Part shown: positions 46,852 through 58,552 of the stretch, piece after piece
Numbering within the stretch: the first letter of the stretch is position 1
Layout: each line of letters starts with the position of its first letter
NCBI RefSeq assembly: GCF_033568475.1
Contig: NW_027331831.1
Location: 3,658,001-3,722,000 of the forward strand
Origin: Henckelia pumila
Taxonomy: Eukaryota; Streptophyta; Magnoliopsida; Lamiales; Gesneriaceae
Reading direction: 5' to 3'
Length of the DNA stretch: 64,000 nt
The notes under the pieces: model-generated
Database searches by the model: none
Seen by the model: only the letters and a program-made list of their open reading frames with translations
Told to the model about the DNA's origin: nothing
Program-made: the position numbers and the translations under genes

Positions 46852-47126
46852 TGTTGTGAAAAAGTAAAAATTTATGGTAAAAAGTAAAAACTCCAAAACT
46901 CAAAATATATCAAACTCTACACTTCACAATATTTTTCTCTCAATTCAATTGTATTTTTCATCACAAATGAAGACCTATTTATAGATCCACATTTGAGATT
47001 AGTCCAAAAATAAATACATCATCATCTACATCATCACACACTAATTTTCCACATTTTACAATTCAATATTCAACATTCAACATTCAATATTCAACATAAT
47101 ATTAATAATAATAATATTTTTCAACA
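46852..47126 (-). repeat. 3' LTR of copia element A
   Basis: Boundaries are TGTTG...CAACA in minus orientation. A TATAAATAG box (plus-strand CTATTTATAG at 46976-46985) is followed by a GAGAG-rich leader, a normal LTR promoter layout. The partner LTR is outside the window, so the outer edge rests on the TG...CA rule. Confidence 0.7.
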
Positions 47127-47291
47127 CTCCCCCTTGTGATGATGATCGTGATATGATGACTGTCTTCATTACGTGTTTTATACTGTCTCGTTAAAAACCT
47201 TACTAGGAAAAACCCAGTGGGATAAAAATCATAGTAAGGGAAAAAGAGTGCAGCCACGTAAACTCCCCCTCATGTTAACATGAGTGATTCT

Positions 47292-49817
47292 TCACATATT
47301 CCGCAGATTGCGCATCCCAATGTTGTATATATGCTTTCTGAATATCGTCGTGGGAAGTGCCTTTGTGAAGAGATCTGATGAGTTCTCACTTGATTGAATA
47401 TAACAGATATCAATATCTTTATTCTTCTCAAGCTCTTGAGTGTAGGCAAAAAACTTTGGGGGTATATGTTTTGTTCTGTCACTTTTGATGTATCCTTCTT
47501 TCATTTGAGCAATACATGCAGCATTGTCTTCATACAACGTCACAGGCTTCTTGTCTACTGATAATCCACAAGAAGTTTGGATATGTTGTGTCGTTGATTT
47601 TAGCCAAACACATTCACGGCTTGCTTCATGTAGTGCAATAATCTCAGCGTGATTTGATGAAGTTGTTACGAGTGTTTGTTTCTGTGAACGCCGAGAAATT
47701 GCGGTGCCTCCACGAGTAAATACATATCCGGTTTGAGAACGTGCCTTATGTGGATCAGATAAATATCCAGCATCAGCATAACCAATGATACTTTGATTGG
47801 TGTTTTTTGAGTACAAAAGTCCCAAATCTGTTGTTCCTCGTAGATAACGAAATATATGTTTAATTCCGTTCCAGTGCCTCTTTGTTGGATATGAACTGAA
47901 TCTTGCCAATAAATTTACAGCAAAATATATATCAGGTCTAGTGCAATTTGCAAGATACATAAGGGCACCAATGGCACTTAGATATGGTACTTCTGGACCA
48001 AGAATAACTTCATCATCTCCACATGGACGGAATGGATCCTTTTCTATGTTTAATGATCTTACAACCATTGGAGTACTTAATGGATTTGATTTATCCATAT
48101 TAAAACGTTTAAGGATCTTTTCTGTATAATTTGCTTGGTGAACAAAAATTCCACATTCTTTTTGTTCGATTTGCAAACCCAGACAATACTTGGTTTTTCC
48201 AAGATCCTTCATTTCGAATTCTTCCTTCAAGTACATCATAACTTCTTGAATTTCTTTATTCGTTCCAATGATGTTTAAATCATCAACATATACAGCAATA
48301 ATTACACATCCGGATGTTGTTTTCTTGATGAAAACACAAGGGCATATTGGATCATTTACATATCCCTTTTTCATCAAGTGCTCACTTAGCCGATTATACC
48401 ACATTCGGCCGGATTGCTTTAACCCATATAATGATCTTTGCAATTTTACAGAATAAAATTCTTTGGGTTTTGAACTTTGTGCTTCAGGCATCTTAAATCC
48501 TTCAGGGATTTTTATGTATATATCACTATCAAGTGATCCGTATAAGTAAGCTGTAACAACATCCATAAGACACATTTCCAAATTTTCAAACACTGCCAAA
48601 CTAATCAAATATCGAAACGTAATTGCATCCATAACAGGAGAATACGTTTCTTCATAATCAATTCCAGGCCTTTGAGAAAAACCTTGTGCAACAAGTCTAG
48701 CTTTATATCTGACTATTTCATTTTTCTCATTTCGCTTTCGAATAAAAACCCATTTGTATCCAACAGGTTTTACACCTTCAGGTGTGAGGACTATAGGTCC
48801 AAAAACATTGCGTTTATTCAGCGAATCCAATTCAACCTGGATGGCATCTTTCCATTTGACCCAATCATGACGAGTTTTACATTCACCAAAAGATTTTGGT
48901 TCATGATCCGCATTTTCATTTACGATGTCACAAGCCACATTATAAGAAAATATCTCATCAATATCTTCTATGTCTTTTCGGTTCCATATTTTTCCAGTAT
49001 TAATATAATTGATAGAGATTTCACGATTCTCGTCAGTTTGTGGTTCTGACAGAATATTTTCATCATCAGGTGATTCTTTTGGAACACCATTTTCTATTTT
49101 ATGATCGTCGTGTTTCTCTATGCCTTTTCTTTTCCGAGGATTTTTATCCTTGGAACCGACTGGTCTTCCACGCTTCAAGCGTTTTATGACATCATGAGTG
49201 TCTTCAATTTGTTTCTTTGGAATTTCAATTCGAGCAGGGGCATTTACAGCATGTATATATGATTTTGTTACCCCTTTTGTGTCTGCAAATGCATCTGGCA
49301 TTTGATTTGCAATTTTTTGCATGTGCACAATTTGTTGTACATCTTTCTCACATTGTTTGGTCCTTGGATCCAAATGTAACAATGATGGTGCATACCATGT
49401 GATTTCTTTTTCGATGTGTTTCTTTTCTCCCCCTAACACTGAGAAGATTTCTTCATTAAAATGACAATCAGCAAAGCGTGCTGTAAACACATCGCCTGCC
49501 TGAGGCTCAAGATATCGAATGATTGATGGACTATCATAACCGATATAAATACCAATTTTTCTTTGTGGACCCATTTTTGATCGTTGAGGTGGTGCAATAG
49601 GCACATACACCATACATCCAAAAATTCTCAGATGAGAGATATTTGGTTCTTTACCAAATGCAAGTTGCAATGGGGAGAATTTATGATATGCACTTGGTCT
49701 GATGCGAATTAATGCCGAAGCATGTAAAATTGCATGTCCCCATATAGAAATAGGGAGTTTTGTTTTCATAATCATTGGTCTAGCAATCAGTTGTAGACGT
49801 TTAATCAATGATTCAGC
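47292..49817 (-). pseudogene. Copia A pol: integrase end, RT, RNase H (5' truncated by insertion)
   Basis: One open frame of over 830 codons runs from the junction to the stop at 47292. It opens inside the integrase core (AESLIKRLQLIARP, then WGHAILHASALIRIRPSAYH), passes the RT with QGFSQRPGIDYEETYSPV and the YVDDLNIIG box, and ends with RNase H (GYADAGYLSDPHKARSQTGY, TSSNHAEIIALHEASRECVW). No internal stop is seen, so the copy was fairly young when B landed in it. The style resembles the Ivana/Oryco group, a tentative call. It has no start of its own and is not functional here. Confidence 0.88.
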
Positions 49818-51679
49818 TGTTGGAAAAACTGGCGTTCAGATCAATCACGATTGATACTCGGTGCAGCGGAAGTTTAAAAATTTTATCATGGAACAATTCC
49901 ATAGTGTGGGTATCAACCGTTTAACGATTAAATTATTTGTGTGTGTAAAATTCAAATAACAATTATTAAATTTTACCTTCAATCTCGAATCGAGATTATT
50001 GGACTCCAACAGATTTCTCTGCTCTTGTTGTCTCTTCCTGGAACCGATGAACTCCTTCAATCAGGTCCACGAATGGAGGTTTAATCCCTCTGATAGATTG
50101 CACTAGAAAATCTATCAGAAGTTTTCTGCGAAGAGAATAAACGAATTTGATTCGCTATTCCAGACTGCAATTCAAAATCACAGACCGGAATTTCTCAGAC
50201 AGAGAGGGAGGGGGTCGACGGCCAAGCTTGAGAGAGGAGGCTAGGGTTTCGATTTTTTCCTCTCAAAATTATGAGCTATCGTGTGTAATTTCTGTACTGC
50301 AATAACTTATTTATAATGCAGGCCACTAACACCTTAGGGCCCATTAGTCATAAGTTAGGGCCCGACAAGCAAAGCCCGCACGTTCAGAAATTAATATAAA
50401 ATTCATCGTGACTCCGATTGATGAACCGATTTCACCAATGTGCACAGAAACCATTTCTGCACATTTTAAAGTCAAAATAAATTTTCCTGAATCCGAATTC
50501 AGTGATTTCCAAAAATGCCCATCCCTATGTCATTTTAGGAAATCCTACTCCCTTACTCTTAATTAAGAAGTCCAACTTCTTTATTCATTAAATTTAACTC
50601 TTTAAATTTAACTATCTCAACGGGAATTAAAACTCCATTACACTGTGTGACCCTCAATGGTTCAGGGATACAGCTAGCCGTGGGCTCACAACTCCTTGTG
50701 ACTCGGAACAACACTTTCCGACTTGCCCAACGAATCATGGTAAAGCGCCTAGCAACATCGCCCCATGATTCCCTAGGTATCACTGATAGTGCCTACAAGA
50801 ACCAGTAGATTTTGGTTAGCGTACAGTACGGTCCCTTCATCCAAATATCCCGATCGAATCAACAACCATTGGTATATCGAGAGTCGCTCAAGATTCGATA
50901 ACTATGCAATACATCTTGAAGATCAAATTAGTGACATCGCATGTGCTACTAAGAAACCATTTCTTAAATCACATCAAGTACTCTGGCCAGAGATTTGTCA
51001 CACTAATATCTCCTCAGATCGCATAGGATATCCACACTCGCAAGTATGTGGTGAATCCTTGACAACAATGCATCGACTCCTATATGTGTCGTAGCTGTAC
51101 CCAATCCCGACACCTGATGACCCCCATAGAGTCGGTAAACGAGTCAAAGCACAGCACTAGCATATAGAGTCTCCATGATGTTTCAAGTCGTAAGGACTAA
51201 TGGTGTACAACCAAAACCGCGGACTTTATCCACTCGATAAGTGATAACCACTTGGAAAGTCCGGATAGGGTAGTTCGATTATTCATCCTATGAATATCCA
51301 TTTGCATGCTTCGAACATCTCTATGTTCCCTACCAATGAAACGTGGTACTCCGCATCGCAAATGCTAGTCTCAAACTCGAGCGATCCTTATCCTTATTAT
51401 CGGACGGCTCAATCGACTAGGAACAGTTTAGAATATACAGTGACTATAAAATGTATTTCATGATAGACATCTCCATGTTCTACCACATCTTACATACACT
51501 ATGGTATATTCAAGGTCTTTATCAAAACAACAATAGTATATCACAATATAACAATATGAAGTAATATAAAGTCATTGCCATTAATAAAAGTGTAAATTAC
51601 ATTAAACAAAAGATTGTTTTTACAAAGAGTCATCAAAGCCCATAGCCACAAGTTGGCTCACTGGGCACCCACTCTTTCA
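49818..51679 (-). repeat. 3' LTR of copia element B
   Basis: 1862 bp. In minus orientation it starts TGAAAGAGTGGGTGCCC and ends TTTTTCCAACA. The start follows the purine tract CAAGTGGGAGAT (51680-51692), and the end abuts the broken integrase of element A. The length fits the Angela group. There is no gene inside despite several short frames. Confidence 0.85.
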
Positions 51680-51693
51680 ATCTCCCACTTGCC

Positions 51694-54600
51694 CTATAGC
51701 CAACTAGTCATACTACGTAGACCCATTGCTTCGCGATGTTTGTCAAACAATGGTCCTGGCAAGGGCTTAGTAAGCGGATCAGCGATATTGTCTGCAGAGG
51801 CCACTCGTTCGACAGTGATGTCTCCTCTTTCCACAATCTCCCGGATGATGTGGTATTTCCTCAGTACGTGTTTGGATCTTTGATGAGACCTTGGTTCCTT
51901 TGCTTGAGCAACGGCACCCGTGTTGTCGCAGTACACCGGGACTGGACCAACAAATTCAGGAATGACGCCCAACTCTTGGACGAAATTCCTCATCCAAACG
52001 GCCTCTTTAGCAGCAGCTGATGCTGCAATGTATTCAGCCTCAGTGGTGGAATCCGCTGTGGTGTCCTGCTTGGAACTCTTCCAAGAGACAGCACCGCCAT
52101 TGAGCATGAATACAAATCCAGAGGTTAACTTCGAGTCATCCACGTCACTTTGGAAGCTAGAGTCGGTATAGCCTTCCAATTTGAGTTCTCGTCCTCCATA
52201 AACCATGAACATATTCTTAGTCCTTCGCAAGTACTTAAGAATGTCCTTCACGGCTTTCCAATGCATTTGACCAGGATTAGACTGATATCTGCTCGTGACA
52301 CTCAGAGCAAATGCTACATCCGGTCTAGTAGATATCATCCCATACATGATACTACCTATAGCTGACGCATATGGTACATGTGTCATATTCTCTATCTCTG
52401 CATCAGTCTTGGTTCACATAGACTTGGATAGAGAAACTCCATGACACATGGGTAGATGTCCTCTCTTGGACTCATCCATTGAAAACCGTTTCAATATGGT
52501 GTCGATGTAGGTTGATTGTGTGAGTCCTATCATTCTCTTAGATCTATCTCTATAGATCTGTATCCCAAGAATGTAGGATGCCTCACCCAAATCCTTCATC
52601 GAGAATCTACCTGATAACCATATCTTTGTTGACTGCAACATCCCTACGTCATTCCCAATGAGTAGGATGTCGTCAACATAAAGTACTAAGAATGTCACCG
52701 CATCCTTAACTACTTTCTTGTACACGCAAGGTTCCTCCGGGTTCTTGATGAAACCAAAATCTTTTATTGTTTCATCAAATTTCTGGTTCCAACTTCTTGA
52801 TGCTTGTTTTAGACCATAAATTGATCTCTGAAGCTTGCATACCTTATGCTCGCTTCCCATGGATGTGAACCCTTCAGGCTGCTTCATATAGATTTCCTCC
52901 TTAATGTCTCCATTAAGAAAAGCAGTCTTCACATCCATTTGCCATATCTCATAGTCATACCATGCAGCTATGGCAATAAGGATTCTTATGGACTTGAACA
53001 TAGCAACTGGTGAAAAGGTTTCATCATAGTCAACTCCTTGCCTTTGAGTATAACCTTTCGCCACCAATCGCGCCTTGTAGGTCAATACCTTACCATCAGG
53101 CCCAAGCTTTCTTTTGTAGATCCATTTACACCCTATTGGAACAATTCCATCGGGAGGATCTACCAAAGACCAAACTTGGTTTGTATGCATCGAATCCAAT
53201 TCTGACTGCATAGCTTCAAGCCATAAATTCGAATCCGCATCAGAAATTGCTTCCTTGAAGTTTCTTGTATCACATCCAATGTCGGGTTCATCTTGATCCC
53301 CTTCAAGAAGAAGACCATATCGAATAGGAGGTCTAGAAGTCCTCTCGGATCTTCTAGGTTCAGGCGTGTCCAGCAATGGTTCCTGAGGTGTAGGATCGTT
53401 ATTTTGTATTTCGGGTTCTTCTCGAACCTCTTCGAGTTCCATCATCTCGCCTTTCTTATCCAATAAGAACTCCTTCTCCAAGAAGGTGGCATTCCTAGAA
53501 ACAAACACCTTTGTTTCAGCAGGATAATAGAAATAATATCCGATTGAATTCTTCGGATACCCACAAAATAACATAAGCTGGATCGACTATCCAACTTATC
53601 TCCCACTGTCCGCTTCACGTAAGCAGGACATCCCCAAATCCTCAAGTACGAATACTTAGGAGCTTTGTCATTCCATAACTCGTATGGTGTTTTGTCCACT
53701 GCTTTAGTGTGGACGTTGTTCAACAACAATACCGCCGTTTCAAGCGCATAGCCCCAAAACGAAGGTGGAAGCTCAGTGAAGCTCATCATGGATCGAACCA
53801 TGTCCAACAAAGTTCGATTACGACGCTCCGATACACCATTCAGCTGTGGTGTCATAGGAGGAGTCCACTGAGAGAGAATCCCATTCTCTTTCAGATAGTC
53901 CAAAAACTCGGTACTCAAGTATTCTCCACCTCGATCCGATCGAAGTGCCTTAATACTTTTACCTAGCTTGTTTTCTACTTCAGCCTTGAATTCTTTGAAC
54001 TTTTCAAATGCTTCAGACTTATATTTCATTAAATATAAATACCCATACCTTGAATAATCATCAGTAAAGGTAATGAAGTAGGTGTGGCCATGTTGAGTCC
54101 CTACTCTAAATGGACCACAAACATCTGTATGGATCAAATCCAACAGATTCTGACTACGCTCAGGTTTCCCCTTAAAAGGAGATTTAGTCATTTTTCCTTT
54201 TAGGCAGGATTCACAAGTAGGTAGAGAGTTAATATCAGACATATCAAACATGCCCTCTCCCACTAGCTTGTTCATCCTCCTTGAGGAAATATGACCTAGC
54301 CTAGCGTGCCAAAGGTTTGCCGGGTTTTGACTATCGATTTTCCTTTTGTTTGTTGTAGCCGGTTTATCAAGATAATTAATTGGAACGTCTTTTAGTTTTA
54401 AGTTGTATAGATCGTTTTCAAGTTGTCCATTTCCAATCAAACATTCATTCTTGTAAATATTGCAAATCCCATTCACAAAATTGCAAGAATAACCATCTCT
54501 ATCTAGCATAGAAACAGAAATAATGTTTTTAATTAAATCCGGAACAAATAAAACATCTCTTAATAATAACTTAAAACCGTTCTGCAAAATTAAACAAACG

Positions 54601-55603
54601 TCTCCTACGGCTGTAGCTTCAACTCTGGAACCATTCCCGAGCCTCAGCTGAGTCTCACCCATTCTAAGCCTCCGACTTCTTGTCATCACCTGCAAATCAT
54701 TGCAAATGTGAGATCCACATCCGGTATCCAATACCCAAGAAGTAGTGTTAAGCGAAACGTTAATTTCAATATAGAACATACCCTTTGCAGTTCGCAACTG
54801 CTCAAGATATTCCTTGCAGTTACGCTTCCAATGTCCCGGCTTCTTGCAGTAATGGCAAACATCCTTGGATTTTCCATTGTTTGAAGCCTTTGTCTTTTGC
54901 TTCTTCTCGGGCTCGATTTTCTTGGGTGGGGCAGAACGTTTCTTGCCCTTCATACTTGGCCCCTTTTTAGCAGAAGATGAGGAGCCCACCAAGAAAACGG
55001 GCTTATCCTTCTTAAGTGTGGATTCATATGTAACGAGCATATTGACCATCTCTTCAAGGGTGGCCTCTATCTTGTTCATATTAAAATTTATCACAAATCC
55101 ATCAAATGAAGAAGGAAGAGACAGAAGCAGTAAATCCACATTGAGTTCATGCTCCAACACCAAATCAAGGGTCGCCAACTTTTGTATGAGCCAAATCATT
55201 CGTACCCCATGATCACGGACCGAAGTCCCTTCACGCATGCGGCACGTCATCAACTCCTTAACAGTTGCGAACCTTTCAGCCCTCGACTGAGCCCCAAAAA
55301 GTTTCTTGAGTTGCGCGTGAATGTCAGCAGCATTCACCGTGTCCTCAAATCGCCTCTGGAGTTCATCAGACATCGAGGCTTGCATATAGCATTTGGTCTT
55401 GATGTCATGGTCCCACCATGCATCAAGCTTGGCCAATTCCTCCGGACATCAGCTGGTGCTTCCTTCGGAGGTGCTTTCTCTAACACGTAGAGCATTTTCT
55501 CCGAAGTTAAGACAATCTTCAACTTCCGGAACCATTCCGTATAGTTGGCGCCAGTCAACTTGTTTTGTTCGAGGATCGAGAATAAAGGATTACGCGAATT
55601 CAT
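51694..55603 (-). pseudogene. Copia B gag-pol, two frameshifts and one stop
   Basis: Gag starts MNSRNPLFSILEQNKLTGAN at 55603. It has a CCHC knuckle (CHYCKKPGHWKRNC, around 54815-54855), protease VLDTGCGSHICND (near 54740), integrase with HARLGHISSRRMNK, ALRSDRGGEY and NGVSERRNRT (54330-53800), RT with SFSPVAMFKSIR-type core and YVDDILLIGND (about 52680), and RNase H ending with ADNIADPLTKPLPGPLF. A frameshift near 55437, another near 53560 and a TGA at about 52411 break the frame. Domains are otherwise well kept. No functional polyprotein is expected. Confidence 0.9.
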
Positions 55604-55802
55604 CGTATGAAATACTGAAAAGAAAAACAGACATATATCAATGATTGTTTAAATAATTTACTAAGACATAAAATAGGCGAATTTAATTTTATGAATCTCA
55701 CTCCCACTATTTTAACGATTTCACCACCCTCTGGTGAAAACGGGAAACTTTTTCCTTAGTGAGAACATGGAGTCCAATTGACAAACTTATGGTCCCGAAT
55801 AA

Positions 55803-58507
55803 TGAAACGACCCTAACTCTCTAATAAATAAATATGCGGAAATTATTTTTTTTTTTATATACTACTAAATAAATATATGTACATATATGCACTAAATAAA
55901 ATACTTAAATATAAAAGGCATTCTTTAAATTAAATAAATATCTGAGCCAAAACAGTAATTCAAATATACTGCATAAAAATAAAATAAAATAAATAAAAAT
56001 TGTGTGCATGCACTAAAAATACTTAATAAAATATTCAAACATCTCAACCCATAAAAATATTAAAAATGTATCACATGACATCATGCACGGTGACTCAGAA
56101 GCTGTCACGGTCACGGGGCTACTGCAGCGCTGCTCATACGTCCTCACCACCGATAGGAGTAACCTGCCCCTCTACGTACTCACCTGCACCATATCAGTGT
56201 AGTGAGCCTAGAGGCCCAACATGCATACTAACAAGGGTTTAAAATAATTTAAACCAATTTATTACTAATACATACATATACATGAATGAGCATGCTTAAA
56301 AATTACATAACATAAATTACATAAATAAACATACATAACATACATAATATCATACATACATGAGTTGTTGAGCGTTTATTTTCTTAACATCGAATGGTCC
56401 TATCCGTAAGTGTGACCCATAGTGCGACTGATCAGTCTAGGAAACCATCGTACGAGGCTGGTGGCGAACCACCCATACATAAATGGCAGAAAACTGCCCA
56501 TACATAAATGGCAGAAACTGCCCATACATAAATGGCCACACTACTTCAATTTCCACCTAAAATATTTTATTTGCTCAACCATAGAAATTAAATCATAGCA
56601 TAAAAATTGATTTCATGAATGCATGTACTTAAATAAATTGTGTGTCCTTCATATATATTTAATTTAATTTTCTTACTAACATATAAATATTAAAATAACT
56701 TAAATGCATAAAAATAATTAAATATATAATCAGGACACATGAAATTTTCTCATGGTTTGATACAGCTGCTGGCCCTAGACATGCAAGCCCAATAACACTG
56801 ACACTGGCCCATTGGGCCCAAAAACCCAAAGACTGGCCCAATAACTTTCATGGGCTCAAAAGCCCATAAAATTAATGGACTAACTTAATTAAAATTTTAA
56901 AAGTCCAAATAAAATTATTTGGGAGTCCAAATAATTTTATTTCAATTAAATTGTCTCAAAAACCCATTAATTTATAAAATATTTTAAAAATAAAAAGACT
57001 CGAGCCCGCCCCACCAAACTCGGACCCGGACCCACCCGACTTGACCCACTACTTCCTAGACCCGACCCAGGCCCTTGACCCGACCCGGATCAGCCCCCAA
57101 AGCCCCAACTCGATCACCCTCTTCCCTGCACTGCTGCGGCCACGAGCAGTTGCAAAGAACGCCGGCGGCCGCCATGCTCCGGCCACCCACCGGCCGGAGA
57201 ACCACCCCTAGGACCTAGCCCACATCTAGACCTTTCTAACAAGCCAAGAATCAGCCCAAACCGTCGACTATGGAGTGAGAACGAAGCCCTGCAACCCGGC
57301 CCTTCTGCACTGTCGCGCAGACCCGAGCAGCTGCGGGAAAACCCTTCGTCCTCGAAGCTCCGACCACAAAAGCCCATGCAACCTTCTGCAAAAACTTAGA
57401 AAACTCAAATGGGGTTCTAACCCAACCGACCTTACCCTAAATAGTGGCCTGAGGAAAAAGATCTCAGCCTTCTTCCCCAGAACCCTAAACTGCTCGACAG
57501 AAGCTTCAGAAAGGAAAGGCTTCGTTTCCTTTCTTCCTTGGCCTCCAGCCCCGACCTGACTCGACCCAAGGGACCTCAAGGGACCCCTCTAACCGTGGAC
57601 CAGCAGCCCACCTAGCCATGGACATGAAAACGTGAGCATGCAAACACCAAAGTCCAAACCAAGAGCAATTTTGGAGGAAAAATCGAAAAGCTTGTTGTCA
57701 AAAATATGGATTCTGATGATACACACCCACACACATACATACACTGATATAGGTTTGAAAAGTGAAGAAAATCATGCCTTAATACCGTAGAAGACGATTA
57801 GCACACGCGTAGGACGTTTCCGGGACGACGGGGCGATGACGGGATGCCTTGGCTTGCTTGGAACCTTCGAAAAAAAAATGGCTATGGTGTTCTTGGAGGT
57901 TGGTTCAGTGAGGAAGAAGATGGAGGTGACGGCTGATGCTAGTGGGAAGAAGAAAACAATCGGCTAAGGTAGGGCTTTTGGTAGAATAAGTTTAATTTTA
58001 GGGTTAATTAAAATATAGGTTAAATTAATTAAATAAAAAGGTTTTTAAAATAATTAAAATACAACTTAACTCTTAAATAAACATTTAAAAATCTAATCAC
58101 CTAAACAAAATCTCGAAATAATAATTTAGGGGAATTTTAAAAATACTAAAAAGTCAATATTTTGACTAATTTTGGATAAAAATGACCCCTAAAATTAAAT
58201 AAAATTAAATACTTAAAATTTTGAGATAATAAAACTCAAAATAATAATTTAAGGCTCCAAAAAGGCTCATAAAATAATTTGGCAAAAAAGTTGTCATCTC
58301 GTCCGTCCACGGTCCCGTCTACGCGATTAAATAATAAAAATGCTAAAAATCATAAAAATCACTAATTATGGGTTAAATGCTTAAAAATAAATTAAATCAT
58401 GCATAAATACTTCACATAATTATTTAACCCATAAATCATAAATTTAAATAATTAAATATCCTAATTATGCAGGCGGATTTATGTAATTAAAAATACCGGG
58501 TGTTACA
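55803..58507 (-). repeat. 3' LTR of the chromovirus
   Basis: 2705 bp. In minus orientation it begins TGTAACACCCGG and ends GGGTCGTTTCA. It carries a GC-rich block (about 57000-57600) with long frames that are not genes, and short tandem copies of CCATACATAAATGGCAGAAA around 56470-56530. Confidence 0.92.
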
Positions 58508-58525
58508 ATTCTCCCCCCCTTAAAT
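58508..58525 (-). other. Polypurine tract of the chromovirus
   Basis: Minus strand TTTAAGGGGGGGAGAAT lies immediately before the 3' LTR. It primes plus-strand DNA synthesis. Confidence 0.85.
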
Positions 58526-58552
58526 TGAATTTCGTCCTCGAAATTAAAGTAC

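Larger units (their letters stand above)
46852..49817 (-). mobile_element. Copia element A, 3' part, short LTR
   Basis: The outermost element of the nest. Its 3' LTR is 46852-47126 (275 bp), and in minus orientation it starts TGTTGAAAAATA and ends TTCACAACA. The purine tract AAGGGGGAG abuts it (47127-47135). It is cut at 49817 by element B; the upstream half (gag, protease, 5' LTR) must lie to the right of the window. TCAGC (49813-49817) is the expected left copy of the duplication made by B. Confidence 0.85.
49818..55802 (-). mobile_element. Copia element B (Angela/Tork-like), part within window
   Basis: Inserted in the integrase of element A. Visible parts are the 3' LTR, PPT, pol, gag and about 200 bp of leader (55604-55802). 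The leader is interrupted at 55802 by the chromovirus, so PBS and 5' LTR must lie beyond the right edge. The large LTR and TNT1/Angela-like polyprotein support the lineage. Confidence 0.85.

Noticed and set aside
47292-49817. Copia A pol as an independent host gene
   Set aside because: It starts in mid-integrase at a retrotransposon junction and ends next to a PPT and LTR.
57114-57579. Overlapping frames of about 90-100 codons
   Set aside because: Part of the chromovirus LTR, with low-complexity composition and no domain.
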